The notes beneath the pieces are model-generated. The model was not told where the DNA came from and searched no databases. It saw only the letters and a list, made by a program, of their open reading frames with translations. 64,000 nucleotides of DNA from JAJXWB01 sp037044955 (GTDB lineage: Bacteria; Pseudomonadota; Alphaproteobacteria; Rhizobiales; Beijerinckiaceae). Of the stretch, positions 35,682 to 44,909 are shown one piece after another (positions within the stretch are counted from its first letter, which is position 1; each line of letters starts with the position of its first letter). The stretch lies in contig JBAOHX010000001.1 of assembly GCA_037044955.1 (NCBI GenBank), positions 1 through 64,000 of the forward strand, written 5' to 3'. The translations under genes were made by a program, and so were the position numbers.

Positions 35682-36440
35682 TCACGCTCCCAGATAGGCT
35701 GCGACGACATCGGGATGGCTCTGCACCTCCTGCGCCGTGCCCATCGCCATGATGCGCCCGTAGTTGAGCGCAAGCACGCGATCCGACACGCGGCTGACCA
35801 GCGACATGTCGTGTTCGACCATGAGGATGGTGATGCCGAGGCGGCGATTGATCTCGAGAATCCATTCCGCCATGCGGCCGGTCTCTTCGACATTCAGGCC
35901 GGAGGAGGGCTCGTCGAGCAGCAGCACTTCGGGCCCGATCGAAAGCGCGCGGCCGACTTCGACCACCTTGCGCACGCCATAGGGCAGGCCGGCGATCAGC
36001 GTGTCGCGGTAGCGTTGCAGGCGCAGGAAATCCATGACTTCCTCGACCGCGCGGCGATGCCCGACTTCCTCGCGCTGCACCTTCGGCAGGAAGAACAAAT
36101 CTTCCCAGAATTTCGTCGTGGAATGGCGATGGCGGCCGACGAGCAGGTTCTGCAGCACCGAGGCGTTGTCGAACAATTCGATGTTCTGGAAGGTGCGCGC
36201 GATGCCGCGACCGGCGATCTGCTGCGCGTTGAGCTGCGTGATCTCCTCGTCCTTGAAGACGATCCTGCCGCTCGAGACGTTGTAGAGCCGGCTGATCAGA
36301 TTGAAGAGCGTCGTCTTGCCGGCGCCGTTCGGGCCGATGATCGTGAAGATCTCGCCCTTCTCGACGTCGAAGGAGACGCCGTCGACGGCCTTCAGCCCGC
36401 CGAACTGGATCGAGACATTGTCGAGCGCGAAATAGGTCAT
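35682..36440 (-). CDS. Liv-type ABC transporter ATPase, LivG-like
   Basis: This 252-residue ATPase has Walker A GPNGAGKT, GIARTFQNIELF (the LivG Q-loop), YGVRKVVEVGRAL in the signature position and Walker B VLLLDEPSSGLN, followed by MVEHDMSLV. The signature has drifted from LSGG to LPYG, as in other LivG proteins. ATG 36440 overlaps the livM stop (36437-36440). Confidence 0.92.
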   Translation of the reverse strand: MTYFALDNVSIQFGGLKAVDGVSFDVEKGEIFTIIGPNGAGKTTLFNLISRLYNVSSGRIVFKDEEITQLNAQQIAGRGIARTFQNIELFDNASVLQNLLVGRHRHSTTKFWEDLFFLPKVQREEVGHRRAVEEVMDFLRLQRYRDTLIAGLPYGVRKVVEVGRALSIGPEVLLLDEPSSGLNVEETGRMAEWILEINRRLGITILMVEHDMSLVSRVSDRVLALNYGRIMAMGTAQEVQSHPDVVAAYLGA

Positions 36441-37558
36441 CGGCCGCGCTCCGACTTCAGGTACATTTTCTGGCGGCGGAAGGTCGAGGGCCGGTAGAAC
36501 GGGAACTGCCGGAACCACGTCTTCATCTTCATCCAGCGGCCATCGAGGCCCATCGGCTCGTAGATGATGAAGAAGATGATGATGAGGCCGAAGATCAGGC
36601 TTTTGACGCCGGGCGTGGCGAGCAGGACGCTCGCCTTGTCCTGCGCGATCGCGGAGCCGGTCACCGCGCCGATCAGGCCCGGCAGCTTGTCCTTCACCAG
36701 CACGAGCATGGGATCGACCATGATCATGAACACCGCGCCCAGCGCCGCGCCGCGCAGCGAGGCGATGCCGCCGATGATGATGATCATCACGAATTCGATC
36801 GACAGCGCGAGCGTGAACATCTCGGGCGAGATGAAGGAGAGCTTGTGCGCGTAGAGCACGCCCGCAAGGCCGGTCATGCCGGCCGAGAGGGCGAAGGCGA
36901 ACGTCTTGTAGCGCGCGGAATCGACGCCCATGCTGCGCGCCGCCGTCTCGCTGTCGCGCAGCGCGAGAAAGGCGCGGCCCGTCGGCGAACGGATGACATT
37001 GACCGCGATGACGATGACGAAGACCGTCACGCCGATGCAGAGATAGTAGAGGCCCCATTCGCCGAGCGGATTGCCGAACAGCGACGCCGGCTTGACCATC
37101 AGGCCTTCGTTGCCGTGCGTCACCGTTTCCCAGCGGGCCAGAATCTCCTCGACGATGAGCGCGAACGCGAAAGTCGCGATGGCCAGATAGATGCCGTGCA
37201 GGCGCAGCGCCGGCAGGCCGACGAGCCAGCCGACGAGGCCGGTGAGCAGGCCGGCCGCGGGCAGGTAGATGTAGATCGGCACGCCGAATTTCGCCGCGTT
37301 GGCCGCCGTATAGGCGCCGATCGCGAGAAAGGCCGCGTGGCCGATGGAGGTCTGCCCGGCATAGCCCGACAGCAGCACGAGCCCGATGCCGACGATCGTG
37401 TAGATCAGCACGAACACGATCTGGCTGAGGAAATACGAGCCGAGGACAAACGGCGCCGCGCAGAGCAGAAGCAGAAGCACGCCGTAGGAGGCGATCGACT
37501 GCGGCGTCTTGAACAGGCCGAGGTCGCCCTCGTAGCCGGTGCGGATGCGGAAGGCCAT
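36437..37558 (-). CDS. Liv-type ABC transporter permease, LivM-like
   Basis: This 373-residue inner-membrane protein has about ten hydrophobic segments and the LivM marks GLVLLSGYAGQTSIGHAA and LALRDSETAARSMG, the cytoplasmic coupling helix. It carries a longer C-terminal cytoplasmic tail than most LivM proteins (KTWFRQFPFYRPSTF). It is coupled to livG by a 4-base overlap and starts 5 bases after livH. Confidence 0.92.
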   Translation of the reverse strand: MAFRIRTGYEGDLGLFKTPQSIASYGVLLLLLCAAPFVLGSYFLSQIVFVLIYTIVGIGLVLLSGYAGQTSIGHAAFLAIGAYTAANAAKFGVPIYIYLPAAGLLTGLVGWLVGLPALRLHGIYLAIATFAFALIVEEILARWETVTHGNEGLMVKPASLFGNPLGEWGLYYLCIGVTVFVIVIAVNVIRSPTGRAFLALRDSETAARSMGVDSARYKTFAFALSAGMTGLAGVLYAHKLSFISPEMFTLALSIEFVMIIIIGGIASLRGAALGAVFMIMVDPMLVLVKDKLPGLIGAVTGSAIAQDKASVLLATPGVKSLIFGLIIIFFIIYEPMGLDGRWMKMKTWFRQFPFYRPSTFRRQKMYLKSERGR

Positions 37559-37562
37559 GACG

Positions 37563-38435
37563 TCAGACCTTCTTCAAAGCCGCGCCGCCGAACAGGCCTT
37601 GCGGACGCAGGAGGAGAACGGCGAGGAGCACGATATAGGCGGCGATGTCCTTGAAGCCCTCGGGCAGATAGAAGCCGGACAGCGTCTCCACCACGCCGAT
37701 GATGACGCCGCCGGCGAGCGCGCCGGGGATCGAGGTGAAGCCGCCGAGCACGGCCGCCGGAAAGGCCTTGAGGCCGAGGAAGCCCAGATTGGCGTGAATG
37801 AACGTGATCGGCGCGAGCAGGATGCCGGCGGTGGTCGCCACCATGGCCGAGATCGCCCAGATCGCGGCGAACATCTTCTTGACGGGAATGCCCATGTAAT
37901 AGGCGGCCAGCATGTTCTGCGACACCGCCTGCATGGCGACGCCCATGCGCGTGAAGCGGAAGAAGCTGTAGAGGATCACGCAGAGCAGGGCGGTCGCGAC
38001 GATGATCGAGAGATTGTCGGCGGCGATCACCAGCGAGCCCATGCGCACGACGCCCTTGGAAAAAGGCGTTTCGATGCGCAGGTCGTCGGTGCCCCAGAAC
38101 ATGCCGGCGAGCGCCCGCAGCACCATGCCGAGGCCGATGGTCGCCATCACGATGGAGAATTGCGGATAGCCGAGGATCGGCCGCACCACGAGCCGCTCCA
38201 TCGCCATGCCGAGCACGGCCATGCACACGACGCAGGCGGCGAAGCCCAGCCAGTAGTTCAGCCCGAGCGAGGCGATGAACGTGTAGGAGAGGAAGGCGCC
38301 GAGCATCATGAGTTCGCCCTGGGCGAAGTTCACGACCTCGGTGGCCTTGTAGATGAGAACGAAACCGAGCGCGATCAGGCCGTAGACGCAGCCAACCGCA
38401 ATCCCGCTAATCGTCTGCTGGACGAAGTCGAGCAT
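37563..38435 (-). CDS. Liv-type ABC transporter permease, LivH-like
   Basis: This 290-residue permease has the start region GIAVGCVYGLIALGFVLIY, then EVVNFAQGELMMLGAF, the classic LivH signature, and FRFTRMGVAMQAVSQN as coupling helix. A strong GGGGAGG ribosome site lies 3-4 bases from ATG 38435. It is the first gene of an operon that also encodes LivM, LivG, LivF, the CoA-ligase-like protein and a binding protein. Confidence 0.92.
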   Translation of the reverse strand: MLDFVQQTISGIAVGCVYGLIALGFVLIYKATEVVNFAQGELMMLGAFLSYTFIASLGLNYWLGFAACVVCMAVLGMAMERLVVRPILGYPQFSIVMATIGLGMVLRALAGMFWGTDDLRIETPFSKGVVRMGSLVIAADNLSIIVATALLCVILYSFFRFTRMGVAMQAVSQNMLAAYYMGIPVKKMFAAIWAISAMVATTAGILLAPITFIHANLGFLGLKAFPAAVLGGFTSIPGALAGGVIIGVVETLSGFYLPEGFKDIAAYIVLLAVLLLRPQGLFGGAALKKV

Positions 38436-38672
38436 TATCCTCCCCTGCGTTTGCCGTCGTTGCGGCAAATCTTTTGCGCTTGAGCAAAGAGCGTTCAGTT
38501 GAAAACTGTCGCACAATTTTGCCCTACGCCAAGGCACCATCAACCAAACGCCACGCGGACGCAAGCGGAAATTTAAGCGACTAATTAAATTTTGCGGATG
38601 GCCTTGAAATGCGTGTGCGCCCGCCCGATCCAGCGCGGGCGCGGCGTTTTCGCGATGCGAATTGAGGTCGGG
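38436..38672. promoter_or_regulatory. Promoter region of the second Liv operon with TTTGC/GCAAA repeats
   Basis: Upstream of livH two inverted repeats follow each other: TTTGCCG-N6-CGGCAAA (38450-38469) and TTTGC-N6-GCAAA (38473-38488). A further TTTTGCC lies at 38517-38523. Clustering of the same half-site within 75 bases suggests a regulator site overlapping the promoter. The regulator is not obvious. The remaining bases hold only a weak GC hairpin (38617-38642) past the end of the CorA-like gene. Confidence 0.45.
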
Positions 38673-40319
38673 TTACGGCCGTCGCGGCTTGCGCCAGACG
38701 GTCGCGAGCGCGCCCAGCCGTTCGCGCCATGTCGCGCCTTCGTCGGCGAGCGAGTCCAGGAATTCCGCGAAGCGCCGCGACACCATCACGGTGTAGAGCA
38801 GAAGCAGGGTGGTCGGGATCAGCACCGCGAAGAAAATCAGCGTGCGCTCCGACCCGCTCATTTCGGCATGGGCGAACAGATTCATGCCGAGGAAGCCCGT
38901 CGTCACCGTGCCGATGAGGCTGAGCAGGGTCGTCACCGTCAGTTGCAGAATGGTCTTGGCCTGCCGCCGCAGCAGGTCGGTTTCGAGATAGGAGGACATG
39001 TCGCCGAGTTCGTGCCGCAATTCGGCGAACAGCCTGTCGGCGCCGAGGTGGCCGACCCACATGCGGAACAGGTCGCGCATCGGCAATTGATCGGAGATCT
39101 CCGAGAAATAATAGCGATGCGTGAAGCGCAGGAACGTTTCCAGCGTCTGTCTGATGTCGTGCCGGAACTGGCTGACGGAGGCGTTGTTCTCCATGTCGAG
39201 CCGGCTGACGGTGACGACGAGCCGATCGGACAGCATGAGGATGGCCGCGCGGTGGAAATGCGCGATCAGTCCAAGCAGGAAATACTGGTGCCGGAATTGC
39301 GCGAGGAACCCGCGCTCGGCGTCGACGAACAGCGAGCGCCCCGCAGGCCCGACAGCCACGAAGCTCTGGCCGCTGCACAGCACGCGCGTATTCGTCCAGC
39401 CGTCGCCACGCAGCGGATCGTAGAAGCGATCATAGCAATAGCGCTGCTCGAAATCGGAGAGAAAGCCCGCGGCATAGGGCGTGTCGGTCGGCGCGCCGGG
39501 CGCGGAGGCGAAAGCGAGCCGCATGTAGTCGGCGCGCGTCAGGGCGCGCGGGTCGTCGACGGCGAGCCAGGCCATCGTCGGCATGCGGTGGAACTCGAGC
39601 TGGCGATAGCGCACCGGCGCCATCTGCACGCGCTGGTTCAGCGTCATCGGCGCGAGCAGATATTCCCAGTGATAGGAAATGGCCGAGGCCTGGTCCTTGC
39701 AGACCGAGGTCAGATATTTCGCGCGCGCCTCATAGTCGGAGGCCGCCAGAATCGCGCCGTCGGCGCCCAGCCATTCGACGCGCTCGGGGCAGTTCACGGC
39801 CGCGCCGCTTTCAGTCCAGCCGGCGGGATAGGCGCGGCCGAAGCGATAGATGATGTCCTGCGCGCGCGACAGGGCGAGGTTCTGCGCCGCGATCTCGACG
39901 ACGAGGATTGCGACGTCCACGTCGAAGAAGAAATAGAGGTCGGTATGGACGACATCGACTTCGGTGGCTTCCGCCTCGCCGTGGAAATGCAGGCGCGCCT
40001 TCTTCACGTCGGCGCGGCGGAAGATGCGGATCGGCGATTCGCCATAGGTCGTGCGCCCCGTGCGCGACGCCCGCTCGCCGTAGAGGAAGCGCTGGACATG
40101 CGGCAGGAAGGCCGCGAACTCGCGATAATGCCGCTCCTGAAAGTCCTCCGGCCGTTCGGGGAACTCGTCGTCGAGCTCGACCCAGGTCCTGCCGGGATCG
40201 CGATCCAGAAAATCCCAATGGTTGAGCAGGCCGCACCCCGTCTGCAGCGGCATGAGCTGCAAGGGCCAGATGAGAATCTGGCGGAATTCGCGCACGGCGA
40301 TTTCGCTGGCGTCCGTCAT
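38673..40319 (-). CDS. CorA-like divalent cation transporter family protein
   Basis: This 548-residue protein has a long cytoplasmic N-terminal domain and two C-terminal membrane helices. Directly before the last helices comes GFLGMNLFAHAE, the GMN signature of CorA channels, followed by a second hydrophobic helix (TLIFFAVLIPTTLLLLYTV). It is longer than classic CorA (about 320 residues); the extra N-terminal region contains YLFFFDVDVAI-like strands. It may pass Mg2+, Co2+ or Zn2+, or serve another role in this divergent branch. I chose ATG 40319, at the start of the conserved region; an open frame extends to 40454. Confidence 0.8.
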   Translation of the reverse strand: MTDASEIAVREFRQILIWPLQLMPLQTGCGLLNHWDFLDRDPGRTWVELDDEFPERPEDFQERHYREFAAFLPHVQRFLYGERASRTGRTTYGESPIRIFRRADVKKARLHFHGEAEATEVDVVHTDLYFFFDVDVAILVVEIAAQNLALSRAQDIIYRFGRAYPAGWTESGAAVNCPERVEWLGADGAILAASDYEARAKYLTSVCKDQASAISYHWEYLLAPMTLNQRVQMAPVRYRQLEFHRMPTMAWLAVDDPRALTRADYMRLAFASAPGAPTDTPYAAGFLSDFEQRYCYDRFYDPLRGDGWTNTRVLCSGQSFVAVGPAGRSLFVDAERGFLAQFRHQYFLLGLIAHFHRAAILMLSDRLVVTVSRLDMENNASVSQFRHDIRQTLETFLRFTHRYYFSEISDQLPMRDLFRMWVGHLGADRLFAELRHELGDMSSYLETDLLRRQAKTILQLTVTTLLSLIGTVTTGFLGMNLFAHAEMSGSERTLIFFAVLIPTTLLLLYTVMVSRRFAEFLDSLADEGATWRERLGALATVWRKPRRP

Positions 40320-40488
40320 GAGCCCCCGCTCGACGGGCGCGTCGCCGATGGCGCGCCCGACCCTTGGCGTCTGTCGTCGCAAACACCTGACACGCCCCGT
40401 TCGAGCTTGCAATTCGGCTGTTGGGACGCCCCAGGTGCGACAGCTTTGCCGCATTGACTTGGCTGGAGGCCGCCGCTTATCTGCCTCG

Positions 40489-40875
40489 ATGTTGCCAAGG
40501 TTGCGACATTGCCGGGCGAATGTGTGGGTCGTCGCGCTCTATGCGCTGGCGATGGCGACGCTCGGCTTTGCGCACAAGCCGGTCGCGTCGGTCGCAGGCT
40601 TGCTGTCGGCGACCGAGATGGCCGCCTACGCGCTGCCAGACGGCACGCTGCCCGACCTCTGCCTGACCGAGCACGGCCAGCAGGGGCCGCAGACCGCCGC
40701 CGCCGGTCATTGCGACGCCTGCGCGCTCTCCCATGCGCCGGGCCTCGTCCCGCCTGCGCAGCTCGTCTTGCCGGCGCAGGTTTCGAGCCGCATCGCCGCC
40801 CGGATCGACCCGGCCGGCCAGTTCTCGCCCGCTCTGCCGGGCGGGCCGACCTCGCGCGGTCCTCCGCTCGCCTGA
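40489..40875 (+). CDS. DUF2946-type small exported protein
   Basis: This 128-residue protein has one N-terminal hydrophobic segment (VVALYALAMATLGFAH) and the CDACALSHAPGL motif, where two cysteines and a histidine recall metal-binding DUF2946 proteins. Such proteins are commonly encoded beside TonB receptors and PepSY proteins, as here. The start is uncertain because no good ribosome site lies close to ATG 40489; an open frame continues upstream. Its role is unknown, perhaps metal handling. Confidence 0.65.
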   Translation: MLPRLRHCRANVWVVALYALAMATLGFAHKPVASVAGLLSATEMAAYALPDGTLPDLCLTEHGQQGPQTAAAGHCDACALSHAPGLVPPAQLVLPAQVSSRIAARIDPAGQFSPALPGGPTSRGPPLA

Positions 40876-41011
40876 GCCTTTCGCCGAGCCGGCGGCGCAT
40901 CGCCGCCGCGCTCCGGCGACCCCGGGACGCGTTTCGCGTCCTCCGCGCAATTCGCTGGGAATTGTCGACTTCCACGAAGCCGCGCGTTTCGCCCGGCCTT
41001 CGGAGCCATCC

Positions 41012-43641
41012 ATGTTTCAGGCCTCCCTTCTGCGTGACGTTTCGGCGCGCGCGCTCTTGTCCGCGCTATCCGTGGCGATCCTGGCGCCGGTCGCCGACGC
41101 CCAGACCGCTTCCCCGCCGCCCGCCGCCTCGGCGCTGCCCGCCGTCGTCGTGACGGCGCCGAAGCCCCGCGCCGCGCGCAAGGTCGTCGCGCAGCGCCCC
41201 GCGCGCGTCGCGCCCGCGCCGGTCGCCCGCGTCGTGCGCCGCACGCCGGCGCGTCCCATCGCCAGCGCTGCGCCGACGCCAGGGCCAGCCGCGCAGCCGC
41301 CCTTGCCGACGCTCGCGCGCTGGTCGCCCAACGCGCCCTCGGGCGGCCCTGCCTTCGTCCAGCGCTTCCAGCTTCCCAGCCCGGCCGTCGCGTCGATCAC
41401 GCGCAAGCAGATCGACGAGCAGATCAACGCCGTCGATGCGGAAGACACGGTGAAATATTTCCCGAGCCTGTTCGTGCGCAAGCGCAACGACGGCGACACG
41501 CAGGCGGTGCTGGCGACGCGCACCTGGGGGCTCAGCTCCAGCGCGCGTTCGCTGGTCTACATGGACGACATTCTCATCACCGCCCTCGTCGGCAACGACA
41601 ATTCCATCGGCGCGCCGCGCTGGGGGCTGGTCGCGCCGGAAGAAATCGAGCGCGTCGATTTTCTCTACGGACCTTTCTCGGCCGCCTATCCCGGCAATTC
41701 GATCGGCGGCGTCCTGCAGATCACGACGCGCATGCCGGAAAAACTCGAGGTCAATCTCAAGCAGACCGAGTCCTTCCAGACCTTCAGCCTGTGGGGGACG
41801 AAGAAGACCTACGCCACCCACATCACGAGCGCTTCCATCGGCGACCGCATCAACGATTTCTCGTGGTTCGCCTCGGGCAATATCTCGTTCAACAGGACGC
41901 AGCCGCTGACCTACGTCACGACGGCGGGCCTCTATCCCTGGCCGGGCATGGTGTTGGCCGCCAACAAGGTGGGCAATCCCGCCAACGTGCTCGGCGCCGC
42001 GGGCCAGCTCGACCAGGTGCAGGGCAACGCCAAGCTGAAACTCGCCTACGACTTCACGCCGACCATTCGCGGAACCTATCAGGTCGGCTTCTGGTCGAAC
42101 GATTCCAGCACGTTCCCGGACAATTACATCGGCACGTTCGGTACGGCGGCCGGGGCCACGGCGCTCGGCGCGGCCGTGTTGCAGAGTTTCGGATCGGCCT
42201 GGTATCGCGTGCAGGAGCAGATGCTGACGAACGCCGTGTCGCTGAAATCGGCGACGAATGGAATCTTCGATTTCGACCTGTCCTTCGCCAATTTCTCCTA
42301 TCTCAAGTCGGATCAGCTCTCGCCCTATTCGGCGGTGGCGGGTTCTCCCTATTTCACGCCGAACGGCAAGGACGTGAAATTCGGCGGCACCTACTGGAAC
42401 CTGCTCGACCTCAAGGGAATCTGGCGCCCGGAGTTCTTCGGCAAACACGAAATGAGCTTCGGCTTCCACGCCGACGAATATCACCTCAACAATCCGACCT
42501 ATCTCACGTCGGGCTGGACGGCGGGCCAGTCGAGCGCCTTCGCTGTCGCCTCGAACGCGCAGGGCACGACGCGCACGCAGGCGCTGTGGCTACAGGACGC
42601 CTGGCGCTTTCATCCCAGACTTCAAGCTGACGATCGGCGGTCGCTGGGAAAACTGGCAGGCGCGCGACGGCTACAATCAGCAGATCGCCGCGATCAACGC
42701 GCTCGGCACGGATTGGGGGAAGACCCCGGCGAATCTGAATTCCGACATTCCGATCTTCCAGCCGAACCTGCATCACACGCGCTTCTCGCCCAAGGGTTCG
42801 CTGCAATGGACGCCGAATGACGACTGGAAGGTCACGGGCTCCATCGGCCTCGCCAACCGCTTTCCGACCGTCAAGGAACTCTACAACCTCACCACGATCG
42901 CCGGCGCCACGGGCGTCATCGCCAATCCCAACCCGAACCTGCGGCCGGAGGTTTCGCTCAACGCGGAGATCGCGGTCGAGCGCAAGGATCGGCGCCGACG
43001 GCAGCGTGCGCGTTTCGATGTTCAGCGAAGAGGTGCGCGACGCCATTGTGTCGCAGAACATCTTCGTCGCCGGCGCCGCCGCGCCTGTGGCGTCCATCGC
43101 CAATATCGACAAGGTTCGCAATCGCGGCGTGGAAGTGTCGTTCAGGAAGGACAATTTCCTCATCGATCGCTTCGAACTCTCGGGCAGCGCGACCTTCGTC
43201 GACAGTCGCATCCTCGCCGACGCCGGCTGGGCGGGCGGCGCGGCGGCCAACAACGATCTGTGGAACTGGTCGCCGGTCGGCAAGAACATGAACTACGTGC
43301 CGAAATGGCGCTGGACCTTGGTCGGCACGTACCGGCCAACGGACAATTGGACGATCACGGCGGCCGCGCGCTGGCAGGACCGCATGTGGTCGACCATTTC
43401 GAACAACGATATCGCGCACGGCGTCTATCAATCGTTCGACCGCTTCTTCGTCGTCGACGCCAAGGTCAAATACAAGCTCAACGACAAGGCGGAATTCGCC
43501 GCAGGCGTCGACAACCTCGGCAACTACAAATATTTCCTGTTCCACCCCTTCCCGCAGCGGACCTTTACGCTCTCGGGCAAGTTCCAGATCGGCTCGAAGG
43601 ACTTCAACGACATCGGCGTCTTCCGGCCGGCGCGGATGTGA
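41012..43641 (+). CDS. TonB-dependent outer-membrane receptor, two +1 frame breaks
   Basis: Removing one base at about 42608-42610 (TTT) and one at about 42989 gives a single receptor of 875 residues. It has a signal peptide (SALSVAILAPVADA), a TonB-box-like ALPAVVVTAP and then an unusual Ala/Pro/Arg-rich stretch of about 60 residues. The plug domain follows (AEDTVKYFPSLFVRKRN, IERVDFLYGPFSAAYPGNSIGG), then a 22-strand barrel ending with aromatic-rich QRTFTLSGKFQIG. The restored middle reads FIPDFKLTIGGRWENW. It faces a PepSY gene 6 bases away. The ligand is unknown; partners suggest a metal chelate. Confidence 0.85.
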
Positions 43642-43647
43642 GCGGCG

Positions 43648-44832
43648 TCAGGCCCGCGCGGTCGCGTCGCTTTCGCGTGGCGCGCCGCGCGCGGCCTCGA
43701 GCGCCTTGGCCGCCTTGCGGCCGCGCAGCCACATCATGACGCCGGTGACCAGGAACAGAAGCGGCGTCACGCCGGTCAGGAAGACCAGGACTTCCCAGAT
43801 CGCGCCGCCGCGCCGCGCCTCGTGCAGGCCCTTGATGAGGCTTGCCGCCCGGTCGCCGGATTGCGGCGCGGGTCCCGGCCGCGCGACCGCGGTCTGGTCG
43901 TCGACGAGAATCGTCGTCGCCTCCGAAGCGCCGGACGCGCGCGCCTGGATGCGCCATTCGGCGCCGCTCGCCTTCTGCCCATGCTCGTGGCCGCCGCGCG
44001 GCGCGACGGGAAACGAGACGATGCGCGGCGCAGCTCCCGGCGTGAGCGCCAGCGCCTGCGCGAGCGCGCGGTCGGCGTCGATATTCGTGTCGCGCGCGGG
44101 CAAGGCGGAAAAGCCGCCGCGCCGCATCGGCTGGCTCATGGCGGCGACGCCGGACATCAAGGAATAGGCGGTGTTCGGAAAGGCGAGATAGACGCCGCTC
44201 AGCGAGACGATGGCGAGCGGAACCGAAATCCAGAAGCCTACGAGATGATGCAGATTGGTCGTCGTGAACGGCGACCGCCGCCAGCGCAGCCCCCGCGCGA
44301 ACGGCGCGTTGCGCGGCCACCAGAGATAGATGCCGCTGAGCGACAGGAAGAGCAGGGCGACGCCGATCCAGCCGACGATCTGCCGGCCGCTGAACTGCGG
44401 GATCATCAGCATGTGATGGAAATTGTGCAGCGCGCCGACGAAGGTCGCGCTGACGCCCGCGACGCCGAGAACCTTGCCGGTCGGCGGATCGAGAGTCACG
44501 ACGAGGCTGCGCGCTGCGCCGCCGTCTTTCGGCGCGGCGCGCACGGTCGCGCGCAGCGGCCAGCCGGGCGCGGCGGGATAGCGCAGGTCGACGGCGCGAA
44601 AATCCGGGCCGGCGGCGGCGAGCGCATTCGCGACATAGCCCGATGGCGTCAGCCTGATCTCGGCGCCGCTGATCGCATAGCGGTCGGGGTTGAGGAAGCG
44701 GTCGACCTGATCGCGCCAGACGAGCGGCGCGCCCGTGACTGCGACGGCGACGATAACGAGGCCGAGCGCCAGCGACAGGTAGAGATGAATGTCGAGGAGA
44801 AGCTGCCGAAAGCCCCGCCTTGTCGCCGCCAT
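43648..44832 (-). CDS. PepSY-associated membrane protein
   Basis: This protein of 394 residues (402 if started at 44856) has four membrane helices and periplasmic PepSY-type domains. Marks are LLLDIHLYLSLALGLVIVAVAV, LHNFHHMLMIP with conserved histidines, GLRWRRSPFTTTNLHHLVGFW and a C-terminal helix before GRKAAKALEA. Relatives (PiuB/FsrB-like) reduce or release iron from siderophores in the periplasm or inner membrane. It is convergent with the TonB receptor. Two ATGs fit the frame; the first lies inside a 19-bp tandem repeat. Confidence 0.85.
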   Translation of the reverse strand: MAATRRGFRQLLLDIHLYLSLALGLVIVAVAVTGAPLVWRDQVDRFLNPDRYAISGAEIRLTPSGYVANALAAAGPDFRAVDLRYPAAPGWPLRATVRAAPKDGGAARSLVVTLDPPTGKVLGVAGVSATFVGALHNFHHMLMIPQFSGRQIVGWIGVALLFLSLSGIYLWWPRNAPFARGLRWRRSPFTTTNLHHLVGFWISVPLAIVSLSGVYLAFPNTAYSLMSGVAAMSQPMRRGGFSALPARDTNIDADRALAQALALTPGAAPRIVSFPVAPRGGHEHGQKASGAEWRIQARASGASEATTILVDDQTAVARPGPAPQSGDRAASLIKGLHEARRGGAIWEVLVFLTGVTPLLFLVTGVMMWLRGRKAAKALEAARGAPRESDATARA

Positions 44833-44869
44833 CGCAAGATCCCCTGTGTTGCGCAAGATCCCCTATGTC
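44833..44869. repeat. Tandem 17-bp direct repeat at the PepSY gene start
   Basis: CGCAAGATCCCCTGTGT (44833-44849) recurs as CGCAAGATCCCCTATGT (44852-44868) with one mismatch and a 19-base period. It spans the alternative start ATG 44856 and abuts ATG 44832. It could be a paired regulator site or a small duplication that brought a second start codon. Confidence 0.6.
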
Positions 44870-44909
44870 GCGAAGGAGCTCTTAGCAGGGGCAGGGCTGT
44901 CCATCGAAA

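Noticed and set aside
40320..40488. Cobalamin riboswitch or Fur box before the DUF2946/TonB genes
   Set aside because: No B12-box-like conserved core or Fur-type AT-rich dyad could be seen in this stretch.
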